Positions 1-8,092 of a DNA stretch of 24,578 nt are shown in pieces; position 1 is the stretch's first letter, and each line of letters begins with the position of its first letter. The notes beneath the pieces are model-generated. The model saw only the letters and a program-made list of their open reading frames with translations, searched no databases and was not told the origin of the DNA. Origin of the DNA: JAAFKA01 sp043748455 (lineage in GTDB: Bacteria > Bacteroidota > Bacteroidia > Cytophagales > Thermoflexibacteraceae); NCBI GenBank assembly GCA_043748455.1, contig JAYTNF010000219.1:1-24578 (forward strand), written 5' to 3'. The position numbers were made by a program, and so were the translations under genes.

Positions 1-1
1 T

Positions 2-412
2 GAGATTTTTGATTTAATAAAAGTAGATTATGTGAGAACAAATACAGAAGAAATACGCACAAAATTACTTGAAGAAGCTATAAAAGTTATTGAAAGTAAA
101 AAGTCGCAATATTTAAAAATCATGAACATAAAATTACAAAAATCAAGTTATATTATTTCAGAACAATTTGGAATGCAACAACCTTATAATATGTACGAAA
201 CTTACAACGCATACACTACAAATAATGTTAATGATTATGATGAAAATTACAACAACCGTTTAAAAAAATTAAGTTTGCGTAAAATGACAACTTCTTATTT
301 TTCACCCACAGATTACAGTTCTTTTGACAAAGTTTTGCAACCAATTATTATTGAACCTGTTATTCAATATAGTTTAAGAATTGTTGTGAGATTTTTGGTA
401 CAAAAAGAGTAA
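2..412 (+). CDS. C-terminal part of a probable SIMPL-domain (DUF541-like) protein
   Basis: The reading frame is open from the window edge, so the gene starts upstream and only its last 136 codons are present; the GTG at 32 is probably internal. The fragment begins EIFDLIKVDYVRTNTEEIR and continues with a helical, Lys-rich stretch (LLEEAIKVIESKKSQYLKI), then an Asn/Tyr-rich variable segment (about window residues 55-90), and ends in a hydrophobic beta-strand pair (IIIEPVIQYSLRIVVRFLVQ). A helix of the form 'R..LL.EAIK...SK..YL', a divergent middle and a closing '...P....YSLRIVVRF' strand is the order found at the C-terminus of SIMPL-domain periplasmic proteins; that assignment is inferred from pattern only. 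No terminator is seen before the next gene 50 bp downstream, so the two may be co-transcribed. Confidence 0.55.
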   Translation, partial: EIFDLIKVDYVRTNTEEIRTKLLEEAIKVIESKKSQYLKIMNIKLQKSSYIISEQFGMQQPYNMYETYNAYTTNNVNDYDENYNNRLKKLSLRKMTTSYFSPTDYSSFDKVLQPIIIEPVIQYSLRIVVRFLVQKE

Positions 413-461
413 ATAAATATGAAATATAAAACATGAAATTAACTTTTAAAATAAATATAAA

Positions 462-824
462 ATGTTAGAAAATATACGCAAACATGTTGCAACTATGCAA
501 TATGGTAAATTATTTGGTGCTGTTTTTTCAGCTTTTGGTACGGTAATTTTGCTATTAGAACTGTTTTTTATTTTTGATTCTGGACAATATCACCCAAAAT
601 TTTTAATAAGCTCTATTTTCCTTTTAGGCATGGGTCTGACATTCTTTGTGTTTTCGGGTGGCAAATTTTCCAAATCCGATTATCCTGATGTAGATTTTGA
701 CGCTAAAACAGGTTTTATGTTGCTTTGGAATCATGCACCGCAATTACACAAAATTATTTGGGTTTTGGCTGCTATTATTTTTATTGTCTTAGCATTTTGG
801 ATAGAGAATCAGTTACAAGGTTAA
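462..824 (+). CDS. Small multi-pass membrane protein, function unknown
   Basis: This 120-residue protein has three clear hydrophobic segments at about residues 18-38, 47-65 and 97-115. They are separated by a short polar loop (DSGQYHPK) and a longer soluble loop (about 66-95, GGKFSKSDYPDVDFDAKTG). It is probably an inner-membrane protein. I do not recognise a family. It lies 50 bp after the preceding gene and 27 bp before the AI-2E-type transporter with no terminator on either side, so an operon with the transporter is likely, and a role in the same membrane process is possible but not shown. No Shine-Dalgarno sequence precedes the ATG, as is usual in this phylum. Confidence 0.7.
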   Translation: MLENIRKHVATMQYGKLFGAVFSAFGTVILLLELFFIFDSGQYHPKFLISSIFLLGMGLTFFVFSGGKFSKSDYPDVDFDAKTGFMLLWNHAPQLHKIIWVLAAIIFIVLAFWIENQLQG

Positions 825-851
825 AACAATACTTAAACTATAAATACTTTT

Positions 852-1883
852 ATGGCAAGTTTATATTCACGCAGTCAGCGTAGTTGGTTACATTTTGCCA
901 TCATTATTGCTATTGGATTAGTAATTTTTGCGGGGCTTTATAATTACTTGACTTCTATCATTTCAAGTATGATTTTATATGTACTTTTTCTAAAACCCTT
1001 TAAATATTGGACTGTAAAACGCAAAGGTAGCCCAACAATTGCAGCTATTGGCATTATTATTTTCTCGTTTGTAATCATTGTGTTACCTTTTTTGGTATTA
1101 AGTTTATTGCTTACGAATAAAATCGTATATTATAGCCAAAATTATGAAGATATTCTTGCCATTGTTGCAAAATTAGAGGAATTCGTAGGTATTGATTTAA
1201 AAAGCAAGTCTATAATTAGTGAGTTAATGCAAAAAGGTGGAACTTTGGCAGCTAACTTATTTCCTTCATTGGTTGCAAGTACCTTAGAAATGATTATTGC
1301 CATAACTTTAATGTACTTTATTTTATTTTTTACCTTTACCAACGAAAATTCTTTTTTAGCAACTTTACAACGCTATCTGCCCTTTGATGACGAAACTAAC
1401 CAAGATTTAGGCGATGCACTCAAAAAAAGTGTAAGTTCTAATGTCATTGGGCAAAGTTTAATTTCATTGGTACAAGCATCATTAGTAGCTATTGGTTTTT
1501 GGATATTTGGTTTTAAAGATATATGGTTTTGGGGTGTTGTGAGTTTCTTTTGTGCTTTTATTCCGGTTTTAGGTACGCCAATTGTATGGTTTCCTGCGGG
1601 AATTATTGCTCTAACACAAGGAAATACCTTTGGTGGTTGGGGAATTATCATTTATGGGGGCATTTTAGTGATGAATATTGACAATGTATTACGTATGATT
1701 ATTGGTAAAAAGATGGGTAATATTCACCCACTTGTTACTGTTGTCGGCGTTATTTTTGGTTTGCCAATTTTTGGTATTATTGGTTTGGTGATAGGTCCCT
1801 TATTGATTTCATATTTCCTATTGCTTGTAGATGCTTATCATCGTCAATATAACAAAATAGAGCCAGACGTTTTAACAGAATAA
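852..1883 (+). CDS. AI-2E family transporter (PerM/YdiK-like permease)
   Basis: This is a 343-residue polytopic membrane protein. Hydrophobic segments lie at about residues 13-47, 60-87, 143-167, 200-225 and 225-250, and in a C-terminal block at about 255-330. The C-terminal signature GVIFGLPIFGIIGLVIGPLL is the hallmark of the AI-2E transporter (UPF0118) family, and a soluble helical segment between the second and third membrane blocks (about 90-140) also fits. Length matches the usual 340-370 residues. Members include proposed autoinducer-2 exporters and Na+/H+-type antiporters, so the substrate cannot be assigned. It follows the small membrane protein by 27 bp. No convincing terminator was found in the 200 bp after its stop. 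Confidence 0.9.
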   Translation: MASLYSRSQRSWLHFAIIIAIGLVIFAGLYNYLTSIISSMILYVLFLKPFKYWTVKRKGSPTIAAIGIIIFSFVIIVLPFLVLSLLLTNKIVYYSQNYEDILAIVAKLEEFVGIDLKSKSIISELMQKGGTLAANLFPSLVASTLEMIIAITLMYFILFFTFTNENSFLATLQRYLPFDDETNQDLGDALKKSVSSNVIGQSLISLVQASLVAIGFWIFGFKDIWFWGVVSFFCAFIPVLGTPIVWFPAGIIALTQGNTFGGWGIIIYGGILVMNIDNVLRMIIGKKMGNIHPLVTVVGVIFGLPIFGIIGLVIGPLLISYFLLLVDAYHRQYNKIEPDVLTE

Positions 1884-2023
1884 TTATATCACGTTGTTAA
1901 TACCTCAAAACTATATAATACAAAATGTTTATAAATAAATATACAATATTAAACCATTGATTATCATATAGTTACAAATTAATTTAAAATATTTTAAAAA
2001 TATTTTAAAAACTTAGGTTACAT

Positions 2024-2076
2024 TTTTAAGGTTGCAGTATTAAGTTCGTAATTCAACAAAGATTTTAACCTTAAAA
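2024..2076 (+). promoter_or_regulatory. Possible hairpin in the leader of the small lipoprotein gene
   Basis: TTTTAAGGTT (2024-2033) is the exact reverse complement of AACCTTAAAA (2067-2076), giving a 10-bp stem whose base ends 11 nt before the ATG at 2088. A near-consensus -7 box, TACATTTT, lies at 2019-2026, partly overlapping the left arm, so the hairpin could be either an operator or a leader element. AT-rich direct repeats (ATATTTTAAAA twice at 1989-2010) lie upstream and could act as an UP-like element. Chance is possible in such AT-rich DNA. Confidence 0.25.
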
Positions 2077-2087
2077 CATTTATAACA

Positions 2088-2258
2088 ATGAAAAATTTTG
2101 CAAAATTCACAGCAGTAGCATTAACAATTACAGTATTAGGTTTGTCAGCTTGTGCTAAAAAAGCTGAAACAACAACACCTCCTGCTGATGCAACAACTAC
2201 TACTACACCAGTTTCAACTGATACAACAGCTAAAACTACAACACCACCAGTACAGTAA
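2088..2258 (+). CDS. 56-residue Thr/Pro-rich lipoprotein
   Basis: A short ORF encodes MKNFAKFTAVALTITVLGLS followed by ACAKK, a textbook type II signal peptide with lipobox L-S-A-C (C22). The mature part is only about 35 residues, almost entirely Thr, Pro, Ala, Lys and Asp (for example TTTPPADATTTTTP, then TTAKTTTPPVQ), so it is likely an unfolded, surface- or periplasm-exposed tail anchored to a membrane by lipid. The ATG follows an about 200-bp spacer with a near-consensus promoter, and a very strong terminator lies 98 bp beyond the stop, so it is a self-contained transcription unit, which supports a real gene. Function is unknown; small lipoproteins of this kind are often highly expressed in Bacteroidota. 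Confidence 0.75.
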   Translation: MKNFAKFTAVALTITVLGLSACAKKAETTTPPADATTTTTPVSTDTTAKTTTPPVQ

Positions 2259-2355
2259 TTAGGTTTTTTTCATTTACAACTTCGGATAAACCCATTATTT
2301 ACCTAACTTACATCATATAGTAGTCTAATTTATAAAAATTAGATTAATATATTAG

Positions 2356-2395
2356 AAAATCCTTACATTTGACAAAAATGTAAGGATTTTTTATT
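2356..2395 (+). terminator. Rho-independent terminator after the small lipoprotein gene
   Basis: A perfect 15-bp stem (2356-2370 with 2376-2390) closes a 5-nt loop (GACAA), and its 3' arm runs into a T-rich tract (TTTTTTATTTT). The stem core is CCTTACATTT/AAATGTAAGG. It lies 98 bp after the lipoprotein stop and 45 bp before the next start. Confidence 0.9.
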
Positions 2396-2439
2396 TTAAC
2401 TAATTTATTCGCCTAAAAGCAAATATCCTAAATAAAACT

Positions 2440-3342
2440 ATGAATATACTCATCACAGGTGGCACAGGGTTGGTTGGCAGTCGTTTGACACAACTTTTGT
2501 TAGAAAAAGGTCATAAAATAAGCTATTTAAGTCGTAGCAAAAAAAGTATTCCTCATGTTACCGTATATGAATGGAATGTAAATGAAGGAACAATAGAAAA
2601 TGGTGCTATTGAAAATGCTGATGTGATTATTAATTTGGCAGGTGCAGGAGTTGCAGATAATGCATGGACAAGTGCCTACAAAAAAGAACTTTATGACAGT
2701 CGGATTTTAGGTACAAAATTGCTGACAAAGACTTTAAAAGATAGTAAAAACAATGTAAAAACTTTTGTTCAGGCAAGTGCTATCGGAATTTATGGTCTAG
2801 ATACCAAAGATACTTGGTTAGCTGAAACGGCTGCATCAGGTACAGATTTTTTGGCAACATTGACAAGAGATTGGGAAAAAGAAGCAGAAGGTATTGCAAA
2901 TTTAGGCATAAGATTAGTAAAGCTAAGAGTTGGTATTGTTTTGAGTAATAAAGGTGGTGCTTTAAAAAAGTTAGCTTTGCCTGTAAAGTTATTTGTTGGT
3001 GCGGGGCTTGGCTCTGGCAATCAATATATGTCATGGATACACATTGATGACATGTGTAATATGTTTGTTGAAGCTGTTGAAAATCAGGCATTTAGTGGTA
3101 CTTATAATGGCGTTGCACCAACTCCTGTTACAAATTTGCAAATGACACAAACCATAGCCAAAGTGCTACACAAGCCATTAATTTTGCCAAATGTGCCAGC
3201 TTTTGTACTTACAATGGGTATGGGCGAAATGTCGGGAATTGTTTTGGGTGGCAATAAAGTTGCAGCAGATAAAATTAAAAATACAGGCTTTAAATTTCAA
3301 TTTGCAGATTTGGAAATGGCATTGAAAAATTTATTGTGTTAA
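2440..3342 (+). CDS. TIGR01777 family epimerase-like protein (SDR39U1/YfcH type)
   Basis: This 300-residue protein is an atypical short-chain dehydrogenase/NAD-dependent epimerase. It opens with the Rossmann nucleotide-binding motif ITGGTGLVGSRL (G7-x-x-G10-x-x-G13). It then has YDSRILGTKLL (about residues 86-96), the strand ASAIGIYG (about 112-119) in place of a classical catalytic Tyr-x-x-x-Lys region, RVGIVLSNKGGAL and QYMSWIHIDD. This order and length are those of TIGR01777 (YfcH; SDR39U1 in animals), conserved but without a firmly known substrate. The ATG directly precedes the first beta strand, so the start is secure. It is flanked by terminators on both sides and is therefore probably monocistronic. 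Confidence 0.92.
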   Translation: MNILITGGTGLVGSRLTQLLLEKGHKISYLSRSKKSIPHVTVYEWNVNEGTIENGAIENADVIINLAGAGVADNAWTSAYKKELYDSRILGTKLLTKTLKDSKNNVKTFVQASAIGIYGLDTKDTWLAETAASGTDFLATLTRDWEKEAEGIANLGIRLVKLRVGIVLSNKGGALKKLALPVKLFVGAGLGSGNQYMSWIHIDDMCNMFVEAVENQAFSGTYNGVAPTPVTNLQMTQTIAKVLHKPLILPNVPAFVLTMGMGEMSGIVLGGNKVAADKIKNTGFKFQFADLEMALKNLLC

Positions 3343-3353
3343 TAGTGTTTTGC

Positions 3354-3393
3354 AGCATAGACTTTAGTGGAACTGCCATCAGTCTGTGCTTTT
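3354..3393 (+). terminator. Terminator after the TIGR01777 gene
   Basis: AGCATAGACT (3354-3363) pairs over its whole length with AGTCTGTGCT (3381-3390), nine Watson-Crick pairs and one G-U pair. An inner TGG/CCA pair lies in the loop, and TTT follows. The stem begins 12 bp after the stop at 3342. The local rise in G+C within an AT-rich spacer supports it. The rest of the spacer to 3603 shows no gene. Confidence 0.7.
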
Positions 3394-3603
3394 AATATCC
3401 TGATAATCAAGTAATTATTTCATATAAAGTCTGTAACACAAAATCTTAATAATCACTAAGATATAAAATTTATTTGTGGAATAGACCATAATTTATGCTA
3501 TGATTTTTAAACCTTTTACTTGATAGTAAGTCAAACATAACATATTTCATAAATACTTAATCAGCAAAGTATAGACAGAAACCTATTATAACCCATCTCA
3601 AAA

Positions 3604-4314
3604 ATGAAAAAATTACAATATATCTTTCTGATGCTATTTTTGGAAGTTTGTTTTACAAATCTTTATGCACAAGATAGTTTAGGGAGTAAATTTCAATTTC
3701 AAGACATATTATTTGTGCAACCGAAGTTGAGCTCAAAAATTAGTTTTTTACTAAGACTTGACGACCGAATCACTTTTATTCGTACAGATGCTGTTGATAT
3801 TAGAGGTATACAATTAGGGTTGCAAAAAAAACGATGGAAACTTTGGTCAGGTTATTCTTTTATTGACGCACCTACAAAAAATAGGATTATTACAGAGAAA
3901 AAAATATCACAAAACCCTGATTTTAATCTCAAAACAGATACCATTGCATTCAATCTTGATTTAAAGTTTTTGAGTATTTCGCCTGAGTATGTCTTTGTTT
4001 GGAAAAAATATTATGAATTTAGTGCAGCATTTGGCATTGGTATTGGTGTGTCTGAAATTAATAAAAAAACTCTTGCAGGAGTAGCACTTAATGCAAGTCG
4101 CAGTCTTTTTATTCCATTTGAACCTGCATTAAAATTAGCAATAAAACCAACACGTTGGGTAGGTTTAAGTGCAAGTATTGGTTATCGAGAAACATTGAGT
4201 TTAAGTAACACTAATTTTAATTATAGTGGATTGTTTTATTCTTATGGTGTGAGTGTTTATATTGGCAATGTTCTGGAAGATTGTTGGAGAATGATTAGAA
4301 AAAAATCGTTGTAA
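3604..4314 (+). CDS. Secreted hypothetical protein, probable outer-membrane beta-barrel
   Basis: This 236-residue protein has a clear Sec signal peptide (MKKLQYIFLMLFLEVCFTNL, then YAQ, cleavage after about residue 23). The mature part alternates hydrophobic and polar residues with many aromatic strand ends: KISFLLRLDDRITF, KRWKLWSGYSFI, FLSISPEYVFVWKKYYEFSA, AFGIGIGVSE, WVGLSASIGYRETLS, GLFYSYGVSVYIGN. This looks like eight or so transmembrane beta strands of a small outer-membrane protein. I do not recognise a specific family, so the barrel call is inference from strand pattern. The end (DCWRMIRKKSL) is basic, which is unusual for a barrel that ends in an aromatic residue. It is convergent with the histidine kinase gene, 58 bp away. 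Confidence 0.75.
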   Translation: MKKLQYIFLMLFLEVCFTNLYAQDSLGSKFQFQDILFVQPKLSSKISFLLRLDDRITFIRTDAVDIRGIQLGLQKKRWKLWSGYSFIDAPTKNRIITEKKISQNPDFNLKTDTIAFNLDLKFLSISPEYVFVWKKYYEFSAAFGIGIGVSEINKKTLAGVALNASRSLFIPFEPALKLAIKPTRWVGLSASIGYRETLSLSNTNFNYSGLFYSYGVSVYIGNVLEDCWRMIRKKSL

Positions 4315-4372
4315 AATATGAATAACGCAGATTCAGATTCAGATTTAATGTATATTTTAGGTCAATGATACA

Positions 4373-7300
4373 CTATGACAACCCAGCACTTATTTTGTGA
4401 AGTTCCTCACTTGCTTGTTGGTATAGTAGTTTTATTTGTACTAAATTTTCGTTATTTGCCACAAAATTACCTTCGTGAAGCTGTGTGTAAAAATCTTTTA
4501 TAAATTCATATAAAAGTGCAGTTCCTAATGTTCCTGCAATACCTTTTATGGTGTGAATGATAGAAATTAATTCTTTATTATCCTCATTATCAACAGTTTG
4601 GTTTGCACTACTTAGCAAGTCAAGCATATCTTCATCAAAGGAATTTAACAATATATCAAATTTATTTTTATTATTTTTGACCAAACTAAGCAATTTTGTT
4701 ATTGATGTTTGGTTTAAAATCTCTATTTGTTTTATTGCAATATTTCCGATTTTGTTGTCATTACTTAATTGAATATTTGCCTTAGCACTTAATTCATTCT
4801 TCTGTATATTTACTATTTTATTTGGAAACCATTTTGCTAATCTTTCTTGTAAAATCAACGGCTCTATTGGTTTTGAAATATAGTCGTCCATGCCTTCTGC
4901 AATATATCTTTTTGCATCTTCTTCCATCACATTCGCACTCAAACCAATAATAATTGGTGAGTTTCCAGCATTTTTTATGTGTTTTGTTGCCGCAATTCCA
5001 TTCATAATTGGCATTTGAATATCCATTAAAATTAAATCATATTGATTATTTACGTCTTTATTTGCAATTATTTCCACAGCTTCTTTACCATTTTTTACAA
5101 CATCAACCACACAACCAATATGTTCTGCCATTGTTTTTGCCACTTCTTGATTCACAAATACATCTTCTGCAACCAAAACGTATAAATTTTCAAATCTAAA
5201 TTGTTGCTTTTCAGTCTGTAATTGCTTTTGTTGCACCTCTTGGACTTCTATTGTAGTTGCAAATTTTAGTGGTAAAGTAAACCAAAAATTACTACCCTCG
5301 CCAACCACACTTGATACATTAATCTCGCCATTCCAAAGCTCTACAAATTGCTTGCAAATAGACAATCCCAATCCTGTGCCTTGTTGCTTCATATTACTAT
5401 CACTATCAACTTGGTAAAATTTATCAAACAACGATGATTTATGTTCCTCACTAATGCCCATTCCTTGGTCTATAACCTCAATTTTTAGCATATCGTAGAG
5501 TAAAGTATTTTTAGTTTGGGAAATCACAATTTTTATTTCTCCAACAGTAGTAAACTTAATAGCATTGCTCAATAAATTAGTAATTACTTGTATTAAACGG
5601 CTTTCATCTGCTATAATCCACGAAGAAAAATTTATATTCCAAATATCAATAAAACGAATATTTTGTTGCAACATCACAGACTCAAACAAACCTTTCAGTT
5701 GTTCTATGGTTTGACGTATATCAAAAACTTTTAGTTTTAGCCTCATTTTACTTGCTTCTAGTTTTGACAAGTCTAAAATATCGTTAAGAATTGCAAGTAA
5801 GTTTTCTGCACTTTTCTTCACCGTTTCTGCATAATGTTGTTGTTTATCGTCAAGTGTAGTGCTTAATAAAAAGTGCGTCATTCCCAAAATACCATTCATA
5901 GGTGTACGGATTTCATGACTCATATTTGCTAAGAAGTCCGTCTTAATTCTTAATAGTTTTTCGGCTACTTCTTTTGCTTTGATACTTTCGTCAGCAAGTT
6001 TTTTTTCTGTAATATCTCTTGCAACTAATTGAATAACAACATCATTATCATTATTCATCTCTGTATCAACTAATGTAATTGCTATTTCAACAGGAATTTC
6101 TATACCATTTTTATGTATAAAAATAGTTTGGAAATTTCGATTTTCATGGGAAATTTGCTTTGGAAAATCTTGCATATTTAGCACCAATGTATTTAAACTT
6201 AACTGTAATAACTCCGCTTTTTCATAACCTAAAAGTTTGCAAGCTACTTCATTTACCTCAATAAATTTGGTGTAAGTTTTATCTATAATTCTATATATAA
6301 AAATGGCATCATAAGTCTTGTTAAATAAAGTTCTAAATTTCTCTTCTGAATTTTGCAAGGCTTTATTTGCCAACACATTTTGGGTAACATCTCTTGACGA
6401 TGTTTGCAAATTGGCTACATTTCCACTTTCATCATATAGATATTGTGTAAAACTTTCTAACCAAATATATTCACCAGATTTTGTATGAAAACGATGTGTA
6501 ATAATAATATCTTTATTTTTACTTGTAATTTGTTCTTGGGATTGTATTTGAACTGCGTCTAAGTCATCAGGGTGGAAAAAATCTATCAAATATTTTCCAT
6601 ATAACTCCTCTCTGGTATAACCTGTAATTTTTTCAGAGGAGGAGCTCACATACACAAGCAAACCATCAGGCGTGCTTAATGAAATCATCTCAAAAGAATT
6701 TTCAGCCAACATTCGTAATTGTTGTTCACTTTTTAATAATTCATATTCATTAGCAATCAAATCTTCATTGACTTTTTGGTAATCTACCAGCAAATTTGTT
6801 AGTTCTTTATCTTTTTTTATTCTTAACGTAATATCAGTAGCAATATTGATATAAGAAACCATAATTCCGTCTTCACTTTGCACAATATATGACGATAATT
6901 CTAAGATAATTCCAATTCTATCTATTTCTATTTCTCCACGATAATAACCTTTAGCTTTCAACTCATTAAACCATATTGCAAAAGCATCACCAAATAAAAC
7001 TTGTGGTGTAATATTTGCTAATTCTTCATCTGTATCATAGCCAATCAACTGTCTATATGCAAAATTACTTTCTATATGAAAACCATCTTCGTCTAAAACA
7101 AAAACATTCAAATTAGATTCTTCAAAAACTTTCTTATACGATAATAGTTTGTCTTCTGTATATTGTCGGTTAAAAAAAGCTGTAAGTTGGTTTGAGATTA
7201 CATTAAAAAGATTAATTTCAGCAGGTTTTACTACATATTTTGTGTATTCATGAAATATTGCAACAAATACACAAACTTTTCCATTTTTAGAAATCGGTAT

Positions 7301-7696
7301 AAAAGAGAATGAATGAATGCCTAAATTTCCTAAAATTACTTGCCACTGAACCTCAAAATCTTGCAAATGACCAGAAATAATTACACCAGACAATAAGGGG
7401 CGTAACCAATCTCTTAACATATTTGTTAAGTTAATTTGATATAATGAATGAGTATTCCTAATTAAATCATTATTGTTTTTGAGGGTGTTTAGACCTGATA
7501 TGGCTTGAGATTTGAGCAATACAACTACACCTACATCTGAATTTGTACTTTTTTCATAAATACAAACTCTTTTTGCACCAATGGCTCTTATCAAAGTGTT
7601 GCTAAGTTCGTCATAAATAGTTTGAATATCAGCATTTGCTAACAACAAACTTTGTAAATCTACAATAGCTTTTAAATATTTTTCGGGATATAGCAC
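4373..7696 (-). CDS. Hybrid sensor histidine kinase: GAF, three PAS, HisKA, HATPase, REC, Hpt
   Basis: This 1107-residue protein has no obvious membrane segment and is probably a cytoplasmic sensor kinase and phosphorelay protein. Domains: GAF-like sensor (about 10-175); PAS 1 (about 185-300, EESNLNVFVLDEDGFHIESN); PAS 2 with PAC (about 330-440, HPDDLDAV, FHTKSGEYIWLES); PAS 3 (about 450-575, FRTLFNKTYDAIFIY); HisKA with H594 in NMSHEIRTPMNG; HATPase with N box NLLSNAIKF, G1 DQGMGIS and G2 GTGLGLSI; REC (about 838-960) with acidic pair E844/D845, phospho-acceptor D892 (LILMDIQMP) and Lys in ISKP; Hpt (about 1005-1100) with H1048 in IIHTIKG. The His-Asp-His chain is therefore complete in one protein but no DNA-binding output regulator is adjacent. 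The start is GTG at 7696; a stop lies four codons upstream in frame, so no longer form exists. Repeats begin 4 bp upstream of the start. Ligand unknown. Confidence 0.95.
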   Translation of the reverse strand: MLYPEKYLKAIVDLQSLLLANADIQTIYDELSNTLIRAIGAKRVCIYEKSTNSDVGVVVLLKSQAISGLNTLKNNNDLIRNTHSLYQINLTNMLRDWLRPLLSGVIISGHLQDFEVQWQVILGNLGIHSFSFIPISKNGKVCVFVAIFHEYTKYVVKPAEINLFNVISNQLTAFFNRQYTEDKLLSYKKVFEESNLNVFVLDEDGFHIESNFAYRQLIGYDTDEELANITPQVLFGDAFAIWFNELKAKGYYRGEIEIDRIGIILELSSYIVQSEDGIMVSYINIATDITLRIKKDKELTNLLVDYQKVNEDLIANEYELLKSEQQLRMLAENSFEMISLSTPDGLLVYVSSSSEKITGYTREELYGKYLIDFFHPDDLDAVQIQSQEQITSKNKDIIITHRFHTKSGEYIWLESFTQYLYDESGNVANLQTSSRDVTQNVLANKALQNSEEKFRTLFNKTYDAIFIYRIIDKTYTKFIEVNEVACKLLGYEKAELLQLSLNTLVLNMQDFPKQISHENRNFQTIFIHKNGIEIPVEIAITLVDTEMNNDNDVVIQLVARDITEKKLADESIKAKEVAEKLLRIKTDFLANMSHEIRTPMNGILGMTHFLLSTTLDDKQQHYAETVKKSAENLLAILNDILDLSKLEASKMRLKLKVFDIRQTIEQLKGLFESVMLQQNIRFIDIWNINFSSWIIADESRLIQVITNLLSNAIKFTTVGEIKIVISQTKNTLLYDMLKIEVIDQGMGISEEHKSSLFDKFYQVDSDSNMKQQGTGLGLSICKQFVELWNGEINVSSVVGEGSNFWFTLPLKFATTIEVQEVQQKQLQTEKQQFRFENLYVLVAEDVFVNQEVAKTMAEHIGCVVDVVKNGKEAVEIIANKDVNNQYDLILMDIQMPIMNGIAATKHIKNAGNSPIIIGLSANVMEEDAKRYIAEGMDDYISKPIEPLILQERLAKWFPNKIVNIQKNELSAKANIQLSNDNKIGNIAIKQIEILNQTSITKLLSLVKNNKNKFDILLNSFDEDMLDLLSSANQTVDNEDNKELISIIHTIKGIAGTLGTALLYEFIKDFYTQLHEGNFVANNENLVQIKLLYQQASEELHKISAGLS

Positions 7697-7700
7697 GATA

Positions 7701-7726
7701 AATAATTATGAATTATGAATTTTTTG
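7701..7726. repeat. 26-bp repeat (copy A) built on ATTATGAATTATGAATT
   Basis: The 26 bases here are identical to 18503-18528. The core is tandem AATTATG units. Here it is a lone arm lying 4 bp from the start codon of the histidine kinase and directly beside the large palindrome; at 18.5 kb it is one arm of an inverted repeat. Confidence 0.75.
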
Positions 7727-7727
7727 T

Positions 7728-7811
7728 TTTGTCATTCTGAGCTTGCGAAGAATCTGAATTATTAGTTTTAATACCAAAATGTCAGATTCTTCGCAAGCTC
7801 AGAATGACAAA
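7728..7811. repeat. Palindromic repeat of the GTCATTCTGAGC family, copy 1
   Basis: Perfect 27-bp arms at 7731-7757 and 7782-7808 (GTCATTCTGAGCTTGCGAAG... and its complement), extended three more pairs outward, enclose a 24-nt AT-rich loop. Further copies are at 19755-19833 and 21117-21198, a compact form at 15983-16015 and a half copy at 10376-10391. This is a REP/BIME-like intergenic palindrome; no transposase lies nearby. Here it sits between divergent genes, so it cannot act only as a 3'-end terminator. Confidence 0.9.
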
Positions 7812-8045
7812 TTAAATAAATAATAAATGTCAGTATCAAATTATAACTTCTTATTGTATTTGCAGTTGTAATAGTTATTTTCTAAGTAGTTTTTGCGAAA
7901 TGTCTCATTGTTTGCAAATTTTCAAATTTATAGTTATGTCTTATTTCATAATGTTGTTTATTACAATTCACTTAGGATTTAATATAAATAATTAAAAAAT
8001 GGTAAAAATTTTAAGCTGTTTTATAAAATATTAAATAAATTTTCC

Positions 8046-8053
8046 TAAATTTG
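8046..8053 (+). promoter_or_regulatory. Probable -7 box of the glnN promoter
   Basis: TAAATTTG matches the Bacteroidota -7 consensus TAnnTTTG and lies 39 nt before the glnN ATG. No good TTG/TTTG -33 box is present 17-23 bp upstream, so an activator may be needed or the call may be wrong. Confidence 0.45.
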
Positions 8054-8092
8054 CCCTAAATAATAACCACATTTAGCTAAAATTACAAAAAA

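Larger units (their letters stand above)
7697..8092. other. Divergent spacer between the histidine kinase and glnN
   Basis: This 396-bp spacer holds, left to right, a 26-bp repeat (7701-7726), a large palindrome of the GTCATTCTGAGC family (7728-7811), about 230 bp of plain AT-rich sequence, and the probable glnN promoter. No ORF or RNA gene is visible. A TAAATTTG on the minus strand (7923-7930) has no -33 box at the right distance, so the kinase promoter is not located with confidence. Confidence 0.6.

Noticed and set aside
1906..1913. Minus-strand TAGTTTTG in the spacer after the AI-2E gene
   Set aside because: No -33 box at the right distance, and it points into the back of a plus-strand gene with no ORF to express.
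3532..3568. Minus-strand TTTG ... TATGTTTG in the spacer before the beta-barrel gene
   Set aside because: The 25-bp spacing exceeds the usual 17-23, and no foldable, self-terminating RNA follows.
4312..4359. TAAAATAT/ATATTTTA pairing between the beta-barrel gene and the kinase gene as a terminator
   Set aside because: Only eight A/T pairs around a 32-nt loop, which is expected by chance in this DNA.
7923..7930. Minus-strand TAAATTTG as the histidine kinase promoter
   Set aside because: No TTG lies 17-23 bp upstream, and it is 227 bp from the start codon across two repeats. Too weak to list.
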